Below are positions 47,667 through 61,600 of a stretch of 64,000 nucleotides of DNA, piece by piece. The DNA is taken from NCBI GenBank assembly GCA_027922465.2, contig BQMF02000003.1, forward strand, positions 248,001 to 312,000, read 5' to 3'. The translations under genes were made by a program, and so were the position numbers. Below the pieces are notes generated by a model, which was not told the origin of the DNA, did no database searches, and saw nothing but the letters and a program-made list of their open reading frames with translations. Position 1 is the first letter of the stretch, and the number at the start of each line of letters is the position of its first letter. The stretch comes from Turritopsis dohrnii (taxonomy: Eukaryota > Cnidaria > Hydrozoa > Anthoathecata > Oceaniidae).

Positions 47667-49615
47667 TTTCTTACATTTACGAATACATTGTCATGATTCA
47701 AACTGTCAAATTTACGGGACTTTTGTAAATGCGCGCGGAAGAAACCATTGCAAAGCAAAACAACATTCTCTACGAAGTATTCTTTACGAAGCAAAATTTC
47801 TCTCAAGAAAATTATTGTGGCAAATGCTAAACCAAGTTCTGATAAAAGAGGGTTTTTTAAATTAGACATGTTAAGAGAAAAGACATTTTACATTAATATG
47901 TTATATGTTTCATGATCTTGACTGTAAGGTTTTTTTTTTGGGTTTTTTTTTTCAAAATACAGTAAATGAACATTTTATTCAACCTTCCATTTCCAAAATC
48001 ATTATCAAGAACTTCTCTGTAAAGTCGTCAAATGAAGTCTTCTGGTCAATCCAAAAAGCAACACTTTAGTTGCTTACTCGTGATTACTATAACTCGATTC
48101 TCGCTATTCGAGAAATGTTCGAATTATCGAGGTTAGCTCAAGAGGATTGTTCATAAAGTTTCGAGTTTTCGATCATGAATAAATCAATCAATCAATAAAT
48201 CAGTTTCGAAAGAAAATACCACCTCTAAATTGCCTATAAAACTATAATGATTTTCATCCACAAACCTATAAGGCTTTGGAAATTGAAATTGAAAAGTTTT
48301 GTATGGGGGATTACAATGTATACGACCAAAAGGATTATAAAAAGTGCTACAGGTTGGTGGATTACAAAGTGTGACGTTACAGTGGGAACAAAGCAAGAGT
48401 AGGCGATTTCAGTTAATAAATTTTTTATCCAATAGGGGGCGCTTGTCCCACATTTATACCTTAAGTTTTCATGTTTCGTCTTAAAACAACTGTTGGATAA
48501 AGAAATGAATAATTGATAGTCAAAATTGAAAACTGAAACCAAAGAACAAAAAAGAAAGAAGACGTGAAAAAAAGAAGAAGATAAAAAGAACAACATCAAA
48601 AATTTTTGATGGGAAGGAATATTTTTCGTATTGATTATGTTTCATTGGTAACATGTTTATGTTAACTGCAAAAAGTTTGAATCTTTTGAAACTTTTAAAG
48701 GGGAGAGCACGTCAGACGGAAAAAATACTGATCCACTTCAAGCAGGTCAAATTGAATTTCAAACGAAAAATCTTTTCATGATTAATTTAATAATGAAAAC
48801 AACAAGACTTCCTTCATGAATTTTTAATCGTTGATTGTGGAATTACTTTTCATTTTAGAACATTGAAAGCCCTGTATTTTCATGAAAACATTTCTGGATA
48901 ACAATGTCTTTTTTTATCTCGGATTATTGTTTATGTTATCATCGGTTTTTTGCAGCCATACCACTTTTTATAATTATGATTCAATTACTTATTACACTTA
49001 TTACACTACTTCTTCAAGATTGGGAAAAACAAATGCGCAAGAAAATATTCTAGAGATAAAATTGATAAATTTGTAACAGAGAATGAAAAAAGTATAAATT
49101 TATTTTGTAGCAACAATTTTTGTTAATGGTTTGGGTGCCTTTTGATTTTCAGTTCTTATTTCATCTGTTTCTTTTGTTGGAAGCTGTGAAAGTTTTGAAA
49201 GAAAATCATGAATTTACTTTTTCTCTTATATTACTCATCCTTTTTAATGGAATGTAAAAAGTTTTTGTTAGATCAAGTGATTCCATCTCATCTCGTTCAC
49301 ACAAGTAAATTGTCTTTTTTGGTTGTAAAATTTCGTTGGGATTCATCATTCTCTTTCAAGTTAACACAGATTCTGTTAGAGAAAGAGAGTGATGGGTTCA
49401 GTTTTTCATCAGCAGATGGTTTGCGAGCGAATTTTTCATTAATAATATCAAACGTTCATGTAATGTTGGAAATACGAAAGTAACCTAAAGTATATTTCGC
49501 ACATTTTATCTAGCGACAAAAAAAAAGGGTGTGATATTCTTGGATTTTTAGCAACATATACCAAACACGCTTTACACGTTTCATTTTCGAAAATCTGGAA
49601 GGAATAATTCGAACC
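47667..49615. other. spacer between divergent genes (889-aa protein and GRIN1)
   Basis: A probable two-sided promoter region for the minus-strand 889-aa gene and the plus-strand receptor gene. It is AT-rich with T runs near 47930-47952. The TCGA-containing stretch at about 48085-48170 resembles the pogo-like ends seen at 50117-50390. Only one small open frame (48882) deserves separate mention. Confidence 0.45.
48882..49076 (+). CDS. possible small secreted Tyr-rich peptide or signal-peptide exon
   Basis: The 64-codon frame starts with a signal-peptide-like segment (NNVFFYLGLLFMLSSVFCS), followed by a short Tyr/Thr-rich stretch (TYYTYYTT) and an Asn/Lys tail. It could be an independent small gene, an alternative first exon for a downstream gene, or chance. 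The AT-rich surroundings make chance hydrophobic frames common. Confidence 0.2.
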   Translation: MKTFLDNNVFFYLGLLFMLSSVFCSHTTFYNYDSITYYTYYTTSSRLGKTNAQENILEIKLINL

Positions 49616-52600
49616 ATGAAGTCACGCCGCTTTGCATCTTTTCTTTTCGCATCAATGCTCATAGTTATTACAACTAGTCAAGAGGTCTACCATATTGGAT
49701 TCTTGTTGAATGATGACACTTTGGAAAAAGTAGTAAAAGAGACTGTAACACAAATTAATACATCCCCTTTGCTTTACGGTCTTCTGTCCGGGAAGCTCAA
49801 TGCATCATGGTACGAGCTCTCATCCAATCCAGTGCAAGCAACAACAGATATATGTGAACACGTGATTGAGAACAGTGTTTACGTAGTCATTACCACAAAC
49901 CCTATTAATTCAACAAAGTCACCAGATATTGTGTCGTACGCATGCGCATTTTACAATATTCCAGTTATTGCTATTCAAGCCAGAGATTCTGAATTATCAG
50001 ACAAAGTAAGTATGTTTTTTTTGTTGTTTTTTTTGATGAAGTTACCCAATAAGTTTTCATTCTTTAACTAAAGTCCTGATTATATCCAGGGTACCACTAC
50101 AATACGAGGGTGCAAAAAAACTACAGTCGAGTTCTGCCATCTCAAACCTCAACGGACCGGATAAAAAGTTCGAGATTTATATTGGATTGTAAATGCTGAC
50201 GGGACCGAGGTTATTGTTCGAGATAACGAGAGTCAACAATGCCTCAAACATCTATACAGTCGACCCTCAAAACTCGAACACTCGATTTCTCGACGAACTC
50301 CTCGATAACTCGAACTTCTTTGTCGGGCCTCTTGCTATAATAATTAATAAGTGCAATTTCTACCACTTTCAACTGTCGGAAACTTGAAATTTTTTGCCGA
50401 TTCTCCTGAGAGTTTCCGAAGGTCGTTTCAGTGCACTGGGATTCTGCACACATACCATGAATCATTCAAAAATCATTCAACTTCTAATCAATCTACTGGA
50501 AGTTTCGGTGATAGAATTACTGAGGAAGTAAAGTCACACAACCGGCGAAACAAGAAAATGCATAAGCAAGGTTAAAACAGGTGTTAGAATTTGAGAAGGT
50601 TTATTGTAACGTATTGAAACATTTTTTTAGAGTTTACATTCAACGCTCTTGCGTACCATTCCACCATATTCCGACCAAGCTCGAATTTTGGCAAACTTAA
50701 TACAACACTTGAAATGGAATAAAGTCAACTTATTGGCTAGTAATGATTACGATGGGCGCATTACATATATAAAGTTCACCTCATGGGCGTACAAATACAG
50801 TATTTTGGTAAGCTAAATAATTATTTTAATATCCGCCCTCTTCTTAAAATTAATGATTCATTCATTTGATTTTAAGTAATACTTGCACAACAATATTTCG
50901 CAAGGTACTTAGCCTTTCTTCACCCTTTCAAACACTTTTGTGTAAGAACATCTAGAGGGCGATGTAATGAAGTTATCTACAGAAATTGGGTTAAAGGTAA
51001 AAATCCTTAATGGAGTTCAGAAATATTTCATTTTGTAGAAATTAATATTTTGAAAATATTTTTTGTAATGAATGAGAAACAGAATACGCGAATTTTAAAT
51101 CCATAAGTACATATGATGTAGCATTTTCCAACGAAAATAAGTGTCTTCTTCACTTCCTTTAACAGATTGAAAAATCGTTAATGTTTCCATCTGGTGAACA
51201 AAATTTAACGTCGTATTTGAAACAGTTTAATAACAGCCAATCCAAAGTGATACTGTTAGCATGCAGGTAAGTACCGTCTGTTCTTCATTGATTATATCTC
51301 AGAGTGGTATTTAGAAGGGTAACTCAATGATATGTTTCAATAATGACCATATATTTCATAAGAGTCCATGTGCTCGTTTTTTTATGTCCTCGAGTGCTTT
51401 TATCGAATCGGACACTACTACGTAACTAATCGACACTCACAAAAATTTATTTCTATGTAACTAGTACCAAGTGGGCAAAATCGTCAAAGAAGAGCATTTC
51501 TCAAAAGTCACTGCGATGAAGAGCATTTTTAAAGAAACAATGTTGCCCACTGTGCAACGCCAGTTCTAGGGCTTGTATTATAGGATAAAATTAAATTGAT
51601 AATCGGCAAAGGATTGATTAACCAGGTGCATTTTTAAGCAGATTTTATTTTTTTTCCGTTCTGTTTTAGCCCGAGATTAATATTGTATTAGTAAAAGCTT
51701 AACATCAATTTAAAAAGTTAAATAAATCTGATTAAACGAAACAAATCGTTTTAAGTTGGAGATGAGGTAAAGTAAGGTATGCTCTGGAAATTTAGCGAAA
51801 TTATATTTTCTCACGTATTTAACTAATCAAGCCACGGTGGTAAGCTTAAGTTTAATCCGTCATTAAACTGTAACTAACTCGAGCTTAGTTTCTGATGTCA
51901 TACCAAATTAGTTATGACGAAGACATTCACTACTTTACTTATGCTCAAATTCGCACCAACATCAATACGTTCATGCTTAATTCCGCGCGTTTAAATTTCG
52001 CGCACTTAAAATGGACTTTTAAAGGCGGATTTCCACTAGGCGAACTTTTTCGTGCGACGCGACATTTTTCGATGCGAAATTTTCGTCGACGAAACAAAAT
52101 TTGATTTCCACACGTTCGCACACTTTTGGCGCGCGCACTGATGCAAATTGGTTTGTAAATAAACATGAAGGTAAAAAAACTACTGCTTCTAAAAAAATAA
52201 CATAATTTTAAAAGTTTTGTCACAATGACAGAACACCGAAGCAAAAAACATGTGCATGTGCATTAAAGAAATAAATGTATTAATAAATTTATTCACAGTA
52301 ATCAAAATGGCATCAGAACATGTGTCACAGTCACAAAGTTTTCTACAGCAATTACATGGAAATGAAAATTACAGTAGCACCAGTATTACTAGGAACCGAG
52401 TATTTGCTACACCCGATATTAGCTGGAACCAGTGCTACTTTTCCGTGGCTTTCCTGGATTACTTTCATGACATTACTTCCATCTGTCCATTGTCCTTTGA
52501 AGACATGCGCGATGGAGAGCCATTCCTTACCATTACGTAACTGGAGAGTTTTCCTAGCGTTCTACGCTTAAAGAATAAAAACTTCTTGCAAAATCTCCTT

Positions 52601-55600
52601 CGCTGTTTCTTCGTTTGACCAGTGGTTACTGCTATGGGTTACATTAAGGTCCTCTGAAAACTGTGCGTGACATCTATTGTTTTCCCCTGTTATATCGGGG
52701 GAAAAGGTTCTACTGATTAATCGGTGATCCGAATTTCCATCAATGGTTACTTGTTTTGGTGACCATTTGTTTTGGTCTTCCACTTACCATTGTATACTGG
52801 TTTCCTGAGTAATAAGGCAAGGGAGTTTGGTTGATGATAAGATCAGGTAGAATGTCGAAAATATCACCAAATCGTTTAATACTTCGGTAGAAAGTTAAAC
52901 TAATCTCTTTAACTTGTTTGAAAGTTAACTGCGCCATGTTACATGATATAGCTGTACCAGATAATTATGGCGTTAGATAGCGGACAAAATTCAGAATGAT
53001 TGCGATAGATGAAATGTTTCTTCTAAATTAAAATAATATGCTATTCAATTTTAACATTTTGAAGTAAATTTCTTTCAGATTGTTTTTTTAAAAAGACGCT
53101 ATATTCAATTGTGTAATTTTGAAGAAAAATGTTTACCAGAATGACATTCTTTTCATATTTAAAGTTTTGTAAAAGAACAAATTTTTTCCATAGTGTTCTT
53201 TTTCAAATTGACAAACTTCTCCAACGCTGATAAATTCTTACTTGAAATAAGTATTTTAAATGGTCATTTTCCGATTACTTTTTAACTTGAAAAGTTATAT
53301 TTTCAAATTGATGTTTTAAAACACCAATTTGAAATGTCATTTCAACAGATTGTGCGCGGGCTGTAGCTGGAGGGTGTAATTTCGGGCGTGTACTCAGCAG
53401 TCTGCAGAATACACGCTTTCAGCAAGCACGCTATATTCTCAAGATGGCGGATGAACAAGAACAACGACACGCTGGGCTATCAGTAGTGCTTTCATGAAGA
53501 TGTCGACACCAAAACATTCTGACACCTCCATAACATTTATTTCTCGAAATAAACAGCATTTCTCTGTATCACTCAAGAGTTCTTTCATGACAACAGTTTC
53601 GACCCCTGTTTCATCATTAGTGTTTATTGGGCCGTCAAAGTCAACCCCATAGGAATCATCAGCTACAATGATATCGCCTTGAGGTTGATAATGAACTTGT
53701 CCTAAAACTCATAGCTGGTTTGGTGAGCGATTTTTGGCATGTGCGAAGAGCATAACTCTTCACGTGGATTAGTCGCCATTTTTACTTGCACCATACTTTC
53801 AAATTTATGTATATTTTACCGACGCAAATGGGCGGAATTTTCGATACTGAGGCAACCGTGCCATGATAGTTTTGAAAATGATAATTTTTTAAAATGCCTT
53901 TTTGAAATAAGTTAATTCCATGACTGCGTTACAAAATTGCTTGACAACAATTCCTTCAAAGTAAAGTATCAAAATACGACTTTTTTTCAAAACATCTTCA
54001 AACAATAATATTTGAAATTAATTTTTTCCAAGTTATCAATCCAGAAAGCTTAGATTATCATAGAACTTTATAAAATGTCCCATTTAAAATTTCAAGAAGA
54101 AAAAAAATAATTTTCTAATCAAATATTTTGTATACCAGTCAATCATTCTGAATTTTGTCCACTATCTAACGCCATAATCATCCGATTGGTCTTCTCGGAA
54201 CAGATACCGATTTAAGTTACTTGAACACAATGAATAAAATTTGAATTCAAAGCTTAAAGGTTAAAGTTTAAATGGCTTTTAAATCCTTACTTCTTTCTCT
54301 TTGAAGAGTAACTTCTGTAGAGGTTTTGTTGAGTTGTTTCATAATTTCAATTTCTTCAGTTTTTTCTGTTCTCGTGCATGAGGAGTTTTTAGGATTTCAC
54401 TTCACAAAAAATTGTGATTTACTAGAATTTATTACTACAGAAGAAGACGTTGAACCAACTACAGAAAGGGGTGAATTTTCTATTGTCAAAGGTTGTGAAG
54501 GGAAAACAAAAGAACAATGAGGTATCGACGAACTAAAGGAAACCAAGCAAAAGAAACTTTCGAGCCAGAGGGAGAGTTTGTAAAGGTTCTTTGTACTAGT
54601 AGAAGATGTCAATCTCACAGAGAGCTTTGGCGACCAAAATCCAATCAGAATTTACTCGTACGTAAGGAGAATTTACACGTTTCTTATGCAATTCAACCAA
54701 AGATGCTATAGTTTAGCTCTTAGTTAAAAAGCAAATGAATATCCTTAGTACAAAGCGGCTAAACCTTTCACATACGCATTTTTGTTTCCGTGTCGCATGT
54801 GTTCTAGCACATGAAACAAATTTAATGAAGTCAAACCATTTGAAAGGAGTGAGACACTATTATCAGTATTTCATGATGGCGTCTGTGATCAGTAAAAACG
54901 TGATTGTAGCATCTGTAGCACTTCTTCTCGACGAAGAAGAGCAAGAACAAACGAAGAAACGATCAACGCGTTCTATTTGGACAAAACCACGGTTACTGCG
55001 CAGAAAAATCGATAGAGCCTTTCACACTTTATTCCAAGAATTAAAAGAAGGAGATTCAGAAGGGTTCAAGGGTTATTTAAGAATGTTACTGCACGTGTTG
55101 ATTTTCCCCATCTTAACGTCTTCTTGCAGTTATGAAATGTTTGTTGTTGTTTTTTTAATTCATAAATGAATTTGATTGGTTTCAATAAGGGGTCGGTTAC
55201 ACGTAGGCGGGTCGAAAACTACCCCGGGGCAAAATTTTAGCCCAGTGTAAATTTTTGTTACGATACACGCAGGTTAAAAACCGGGGTGAAATTCAGCATA
55301 AAAAGGTGAGTTGCGCACATTTTCAACCTGTTTGAAAGCAATTTTGTGCATACATGTCAAGATCATGCTCAAATCGCCCCGGGGTGAATTATAAGCCCTG
55401 GGGTTGTGTTTCACCCCGGCTATAACGTGTATACAGACAAAGTGATTTCTTCACAGACAGGGTTGAACTCACCCCGGGGTAAAATTCACCACGGGGCGAA
55501 ATTGTACGTGTAACCTATCCCTAAAAATGTTTCGAAAAATTCTGCTCAAGGTGTGGGGACACGAGGGGTTTTTTATGATTTTCATTTGTAACATGAAAAA

Positions 55601-58600
55601 TTTGTTTCGGAAACAAAAATTTTGAGGAAAAAAGTTTCAAAACAGAGAAGTTTAACGTGGGGACACATTTGAACATTTTCATGCGATTGATTCAAATCAT
55701 AGTTTTGTTTCAAGCGCATAAAAAATTTGTTTCCGTGTCCCCGAAGCTTTAGGGTTGTGAAATTTATTTTCATTCTTCAAGCCAGTGGACAAACTCTTCA
55801 AAAAGCAACTGCGGCAAAGAGTTAATTGAAATAGCGTGTAAATTTCTTTAGAAATGTACTCGTTCGCAATGATTTTTTAACAAATTTGTCCACCGGAAAG
55901 AGGCTGAACGTTTTTCTGTCCGAAAGTTATCGAAATTAATGTATTCACATTTATTATGTAGACTTGATTGGTGTTCAAGGATGCAATGTTTACCAAGATT
56001 TACAAGTCAAAAATTCACATCCTTCTTGAGCATTTAGCCAGTAAAGCCTGGTTTAGACCTGACGCTTACGACGCTTATGACGATTAAAATTTAGTGTAAT
56101 CATCGTAATCGTCGCAAACGCCAGGCGTTGAAATCGCTCTATTGTATGTAAAAATCTATTGAATTTTAGGTCAATTTTTTTGTTTTAAGATAATACATAA
56201 TCACTACATAGTCATGCAACAGATTTCACTTTTGGCTTAAATAACGTGACATACCCAGCACGTCAATTTCCCTTACAACAAAAGTGAATTCCTAAACCAC
56301 GCTGGATCCTTCGGTTGCGAAAATGTAACAAAGAAAACAGTGGCTTTATAAATCTTTAAAGATCTTCTACACTTTCTTTCAAGAAAAGCGGAAAAAACTT
56401 TGAAAAACAAGAACACAAAAAAGAGAGAAAGAGAAAGAAAAACAACTTCGAGCCCAGATTCTTCTTCCTTTTCGACGGAAGAATTGTTTGTCTTTTTTTT
56501 TCACTCTTCAGCAGCTGTCAAACAAAAACAATAAAACGATAAAATCAAAAGGGGAAAAAGATGGATAGTACTTATCTAGCACTAACGTCACAAACCCATT
56601 TTAATTTTGAATGATTGTGTAAGTTTTCAATATTACTGAAGGGAAAAGGAAGATCAGAAAGGAAATTGTTTTGATTCCTGCATGATGAATCAATCATTCG
56701 AAGTCAACTTCTCCTCACTTTCGAAGCTTGTTATCGCGGACTACAGGGAAGCACTTAGTCTTGCTTATGCTAAATTCCGAGGGAGACGTTTTGCTTGTGG
56801 ATCTGAAGAAATCAAACACGATTTAAAAAAACGCCGACATGTATTGTCGTCAAGCCGTCGAAGAAAATATGTTTTTCAAGATTATATGAATGACACGGAG
56901 ATTTACAAAATCGCCATGGCGAACGAGCATGGCCGTCGAAACAGTGTGTCGTTTTCGCTTTTCGCGTAGAATAAACTGTCTTTGTGAAACATTTTGTAGT
57001 CAAAATCGTATTGCGGAATCGCATATGTGGAAGTGTGTGACGAGCTTTTATCGCAAGTTGGACAAAAAATTGCTAACTTAGACATGTAAACAACTTTTCT
57101 GTAATTTTCTGTGTGAATGATGAACTGGTGTACATAATACATAATACATATATGACAGTATCATGTTTTATAATGTATGTTATCGATTTCAAAGATTCTA
57201 TAAAAAAAAATCTGTTTGTTGGTTGAAAAAGTTGCCAACATCGTTTTTCAAAACCAAGTTCAAGAGTTAACATCTCTTGCTCCTCGATATTTTCCATCGC
57301 TCGTTTTTCGGATATTTGTTTTTAAAGAAATTATTTCTTCGGGTTTTGTTTATTCAACGTCACCATGGTAATCATCTTTAATAATCTTGTGATAGCATAA
57401 ACAAAAGCAAACAATATGTTCCATTCTTCGTTGCTAGTTATGTTTGAGTAAGAAATCATCACTCCATCTTTATTCATTATTCATTTTTATGACGTTAGTT
57501 GATCATATGTTCGAAGTTCGTTTTTTTGTTTCTCTCCGTGCTATATACTTGTTCTTCAAAAAAACTCACTTATAAATAAATTTTTGAAAAACGTACTGAG
57601 ACGAATACGATATACCATTGCAAAAGCAATTCATTCGTACTCATAAAGCAACAAAAAAAGTTTCAGAGTGAATTGGAGAAAATTTCGTGTACTTGTAACA
57701 CCGGTGACGGTGGTCCACGTAAGTAACGACATTTCCCAGGTTGATGGTTGTAACTCCATGATGTGCCCCGTTTCGTGAACATCCACAAGTTTGGACTTGT
57801 ATCGGTGTTTATCGGCGAATACGATCGTTTTTTTACTTCTTTAAGAATGTTTTGACTTTTAACTGGTTTCGGTTTTAAGAATCGTAGTGTTACTGGAGGT
57901 TTCCCTGGAAGTTCCTTTGACATAAATTCCTTTATTCTATCTTTAAGTAAATCTCTTTTGAAATCTTCAGTTTTATGCTTCATCATTCGCGTTTCTAGCG
58001 GAATACTTAAAGTTCTACGACGTTGAATAAAATATTCATTCACATCATCTACAAGTAGGTTCTCGTATTTCTTGCTCAAATCTTCGAGTGAATAAAAGCT
58101 CGTTCCACTATCACGATTATGATACTTCAGTTTACTTGATTTAATGAATTCTGGTTGTGTGTTCGCTCTTTGTCTTACTTGTTTGTTATGTGACGACATA
58201 CAATCGAACATTTTAACACGCTTTGTGAAATTGACACTGAATGACATGCGAGGTTAAATGATTCTCATTTTATACGAGGTGAAACGGATGCTTCTGTTTT
58301 GGCATGAGACGAATTTTAAGGATGCTCGAGATAAATCACCTTTTCAAGCTTAAGAGACATCTCTTCTTTTGTTTGCTCGCTAAAAAAAATTTTTTTTTAA
58401 GTACACATGCACAACTCGATTGAAGCAACTCAATTCATGAAATCGGAAGTTATTTGAAAACAAAAGATTTTGACACCATAGGCAGAAATTATCAGTTTTT
58501 TTAAATGTCATGTATTAAAGCGGTGTTTTTTATCTCAATTTGACCTTTACACCTTTTACAAAATTTACAAACGCCATATAATGGCTAAAGATAACTGGTT

Positions 58601-61600
58601 ATTCGTACTACGGAAATGTTTTATAACGCTTCTGCTGGCATGTGTAGTATGATTTTTTGCTTCAATCCTTGAAACGTTTGACAATTGCGTATTCATAGTT
58701 TAACTTTTGCCAATATTTACTTCAAAGAGTGTGTTACGTCAGGAAAACAAAAGTTCAAATGGAATGGTAAACATTCTTAAAATATAACATTTTAAGTCCT
58801 TGGCAACAAACATCATAACATATATGTACCTTTGAGATTTTTGTAGATAGTATAAATTTATTATAGTTTTCCAATAACTTTTTGCAATATCCTCAGTTAC
58901 AAAAAAAGTTATTTGACCAATTTCTAAGCCTAATCTTGATGTAATCATTACTACCCAGGAGAGAGTAAGATATTTGAATTCATATTAAATCCGAAATTAT
59001 TTTTTTCTTGTTCCTGTTTTTTACACAGGACAATCGTTTATAAAAAAAGTTTATAAAAAAATCTTACTTTGATGACAGGAAATGAAAAACTAAAAATATA
59101 CTTCCTTGATCGATTCAAAGTATAAAATGCATTCAGGAGGGAGTGCATTAGTATAGTATCTATTTTCAAAAAGTGCTTCATAGGACTTTCAAAAAGTACT
59201 TCAAAGGACTTCAACCAATCATAATTCTTCTTTCAACGAAAGAACAACGTTTCATAGTTAACTGTGTTTTCCTGACCCACTATTTTGTCCTTAGCCACAT
59301 GATAAAAATAAAAGTGCATGTCTCTTTTCGAATATTTGCCGTTTTGTTTTTTCGGAAAGATGAAAGCCTTTGTAGGAGACCTGATATTTTTGAAAACAAT
59401 CCATGTTAAGAATATCTTTAGATTTTGTTTTGCTTTTTAAAATATCTTTCATCAAATCAGAACACGTTGCGGATAACTTTCATTTTGGAAAGCTTTCGTG
59501 TCAACCTCGAACCTAGAGTTTTTGCCTTTTCGATATACAGATCGCCGCATCGGTTAATCGAAATAGCAAGAAACCCTAGGTTTGAGGTTGCTTTCACGTT
59601 GGAAAAAAAATAAATACAAAGAAAATTAAAAAATTTCAAATGAATAATTGTATTGATTTCTGCTGCGAAAGCAGTTAACGCACAAATCCTTTATATTAGT
59701 ATGGATTATAAGTCCATACTTTGTTCAGGGTTGCCAGCAGACCTTGAAAATCTTGAAAATCTTGAAAAGCCTTGAATTTAAAAAAGTGACCTTGAAAACC
59801 TTAAAAAGTCACTCAATGGATTCTACAAACTTGAATAGGTATATATACATTTTGTCCAATTTGATACTTATAGTTAATGCTTAATATTTTATTGACACAT
59901 AGCATTAGCTCCCATTAGCAACATTCACGGTTGATTATAGAACTATTCCGGTTTGAGAATTACCGTTTTTGTGTCAGTGAAATTGTTTGAATGATTAGAT
60001 TTTTTTCCGGAAATCACCTTGAATAGTAATTAAAAAATGGCCTTGAATGACCTTGAAATAGAAATTTAATTTCTGCTGGCAACCCTGTCGTTTTTTATCA
60101 CATGATAAAATTACCGACCAGTAGCCAACCTCGTACTGTATATCAAAAAGGAAACCCTGGGTACGAGGTTGACCAGTAGCTAATCATTATCTGTCTGCTT
60201 GAAATGCTTTTTGTTTCGATTTATGAAATGTGAGATCATTTCATTTCAACCTGACAACATGAGAAGTATACTTCCAAAATGTCTCGAATTTACACTACAA
60301 TGATCGATACAAATAGTGGATTTTGACCAATTAAGAAATTCAGTCCTTCCATTCTTTAAGTTGTCTCTCCGACTTGAAAGAGATCAACATAGCATTGTTC
60401 AAGCTTGCATGAAGGTCAAGTAGGTCAGTAGGTTGATGGCTTCTAAATGGACTAACACATTGTGTATCGGAGTGGAGCATCGAAACGCAGCGAATATACT
60501 AACAGTGGTCGCACTCTATGGTACTAGCCACTAAACATCGTTACATTGTTGTTAACAATCCCTTCCGTGTGACCATAGTCTTATCAATTAATGGCCTTTT
60601 CATACGATGCCACGTTTTTTTCAATAGTACGCAAGATGCGGTGTCAGTTTACAGAGAAGCCAAAAAACTTAACATATCCGGTGATGGTTACGTGTGGATC
60701 TCTACTCAACAGACCATTGAAGGAGAGGCTCTGTTACATGCTCCTCAAGGTAAATAAAGTTTTTGTTTCCATTTATAAGTTCGACATAAACCTTCCGTAA
60801 AAATAATTACCAAAGACATTTTTTTGTAAAGAAACGACTGAGAGTGAAGTAAAGTTCATTTTATAAGCTGTACCGTGCAGGGCCGAACTCACTAAAAATT
60901 TTATCTGAGTAAAAACTTATACTCTCTTCATTTTTCTGACATCTTTTAGGATTGTTAGCTGTTTCTTTACGAAATGATAAGTCAGTTTCCGACCATCTGA
61001 AGGACGCCATTCACATAGCGGTGAGCGCTATTGCCAAGATGAAAAATTCTGGACAATTGAATGACAAGCCTCCGTCGTCTTGTCACGAACAATCGGGGCT
61101 GTGGAAGACAGGAAAAATTCTCTACGAGTAAGTGCATTTCCAAATGATGTTTTTCTGCTTCTGATCAACCAATACACAATTCCTGAGATTCACTATAAAC
61201 GCCGATATTTTACTAAAGACTCACTATAAACGCCGATATTTTACGAAACCATTCTATACTTGACACTTAAATTAAACAACTAAAACGTACAAAAAAGTTT
61301 TCAAGATGACACATTATCGTTTAACGCTTAGCAACAAATTAAGCAGTAATGTACAACACAACTAAAAAATGGTCATTTTTTAAGCAACATTACTACTAAC
61401 GTCAAACCTTGGTTGCTTATAGAAAATAACCTAGCTACTTTAGGGGCAGAAACTTTCGCGAGCAGAAAGTTTCGGGAGACAAAAAAATCGCGAAATTTCG
61501 CTAAAAAAAAACTTTCGCGAACTGGAATTTCAGGACAAATTTCACGTATAAAACTTTCGCGAAAGTCAGAAAAACTTCATTTTCAAGGGAAAAAACTTTC

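Noticed and set aside
49208..49483. 91-codon open frame upstream of GRIN1
   Set aside because: Hydrophobic, AT-biased, no domain, no supported splice sites; likely a chance frame in the promoter or leader region.
54326..54711. Two overlapping 64-codon frames in GRIN1 intron 3
   Set aside because: Composition is only weakly codon-like, with no motif and no splice evidence; possibly relics of the nearby Harbinger element.
51267..60627. Missing GRIN1 exon inside the giant intron
   Set aside because: Exon 3 ends and exon 4 begins in matching phase at adjacent positions of the GluN1 family sequence ([16 protein letters not shown]), so nothing is lacking.
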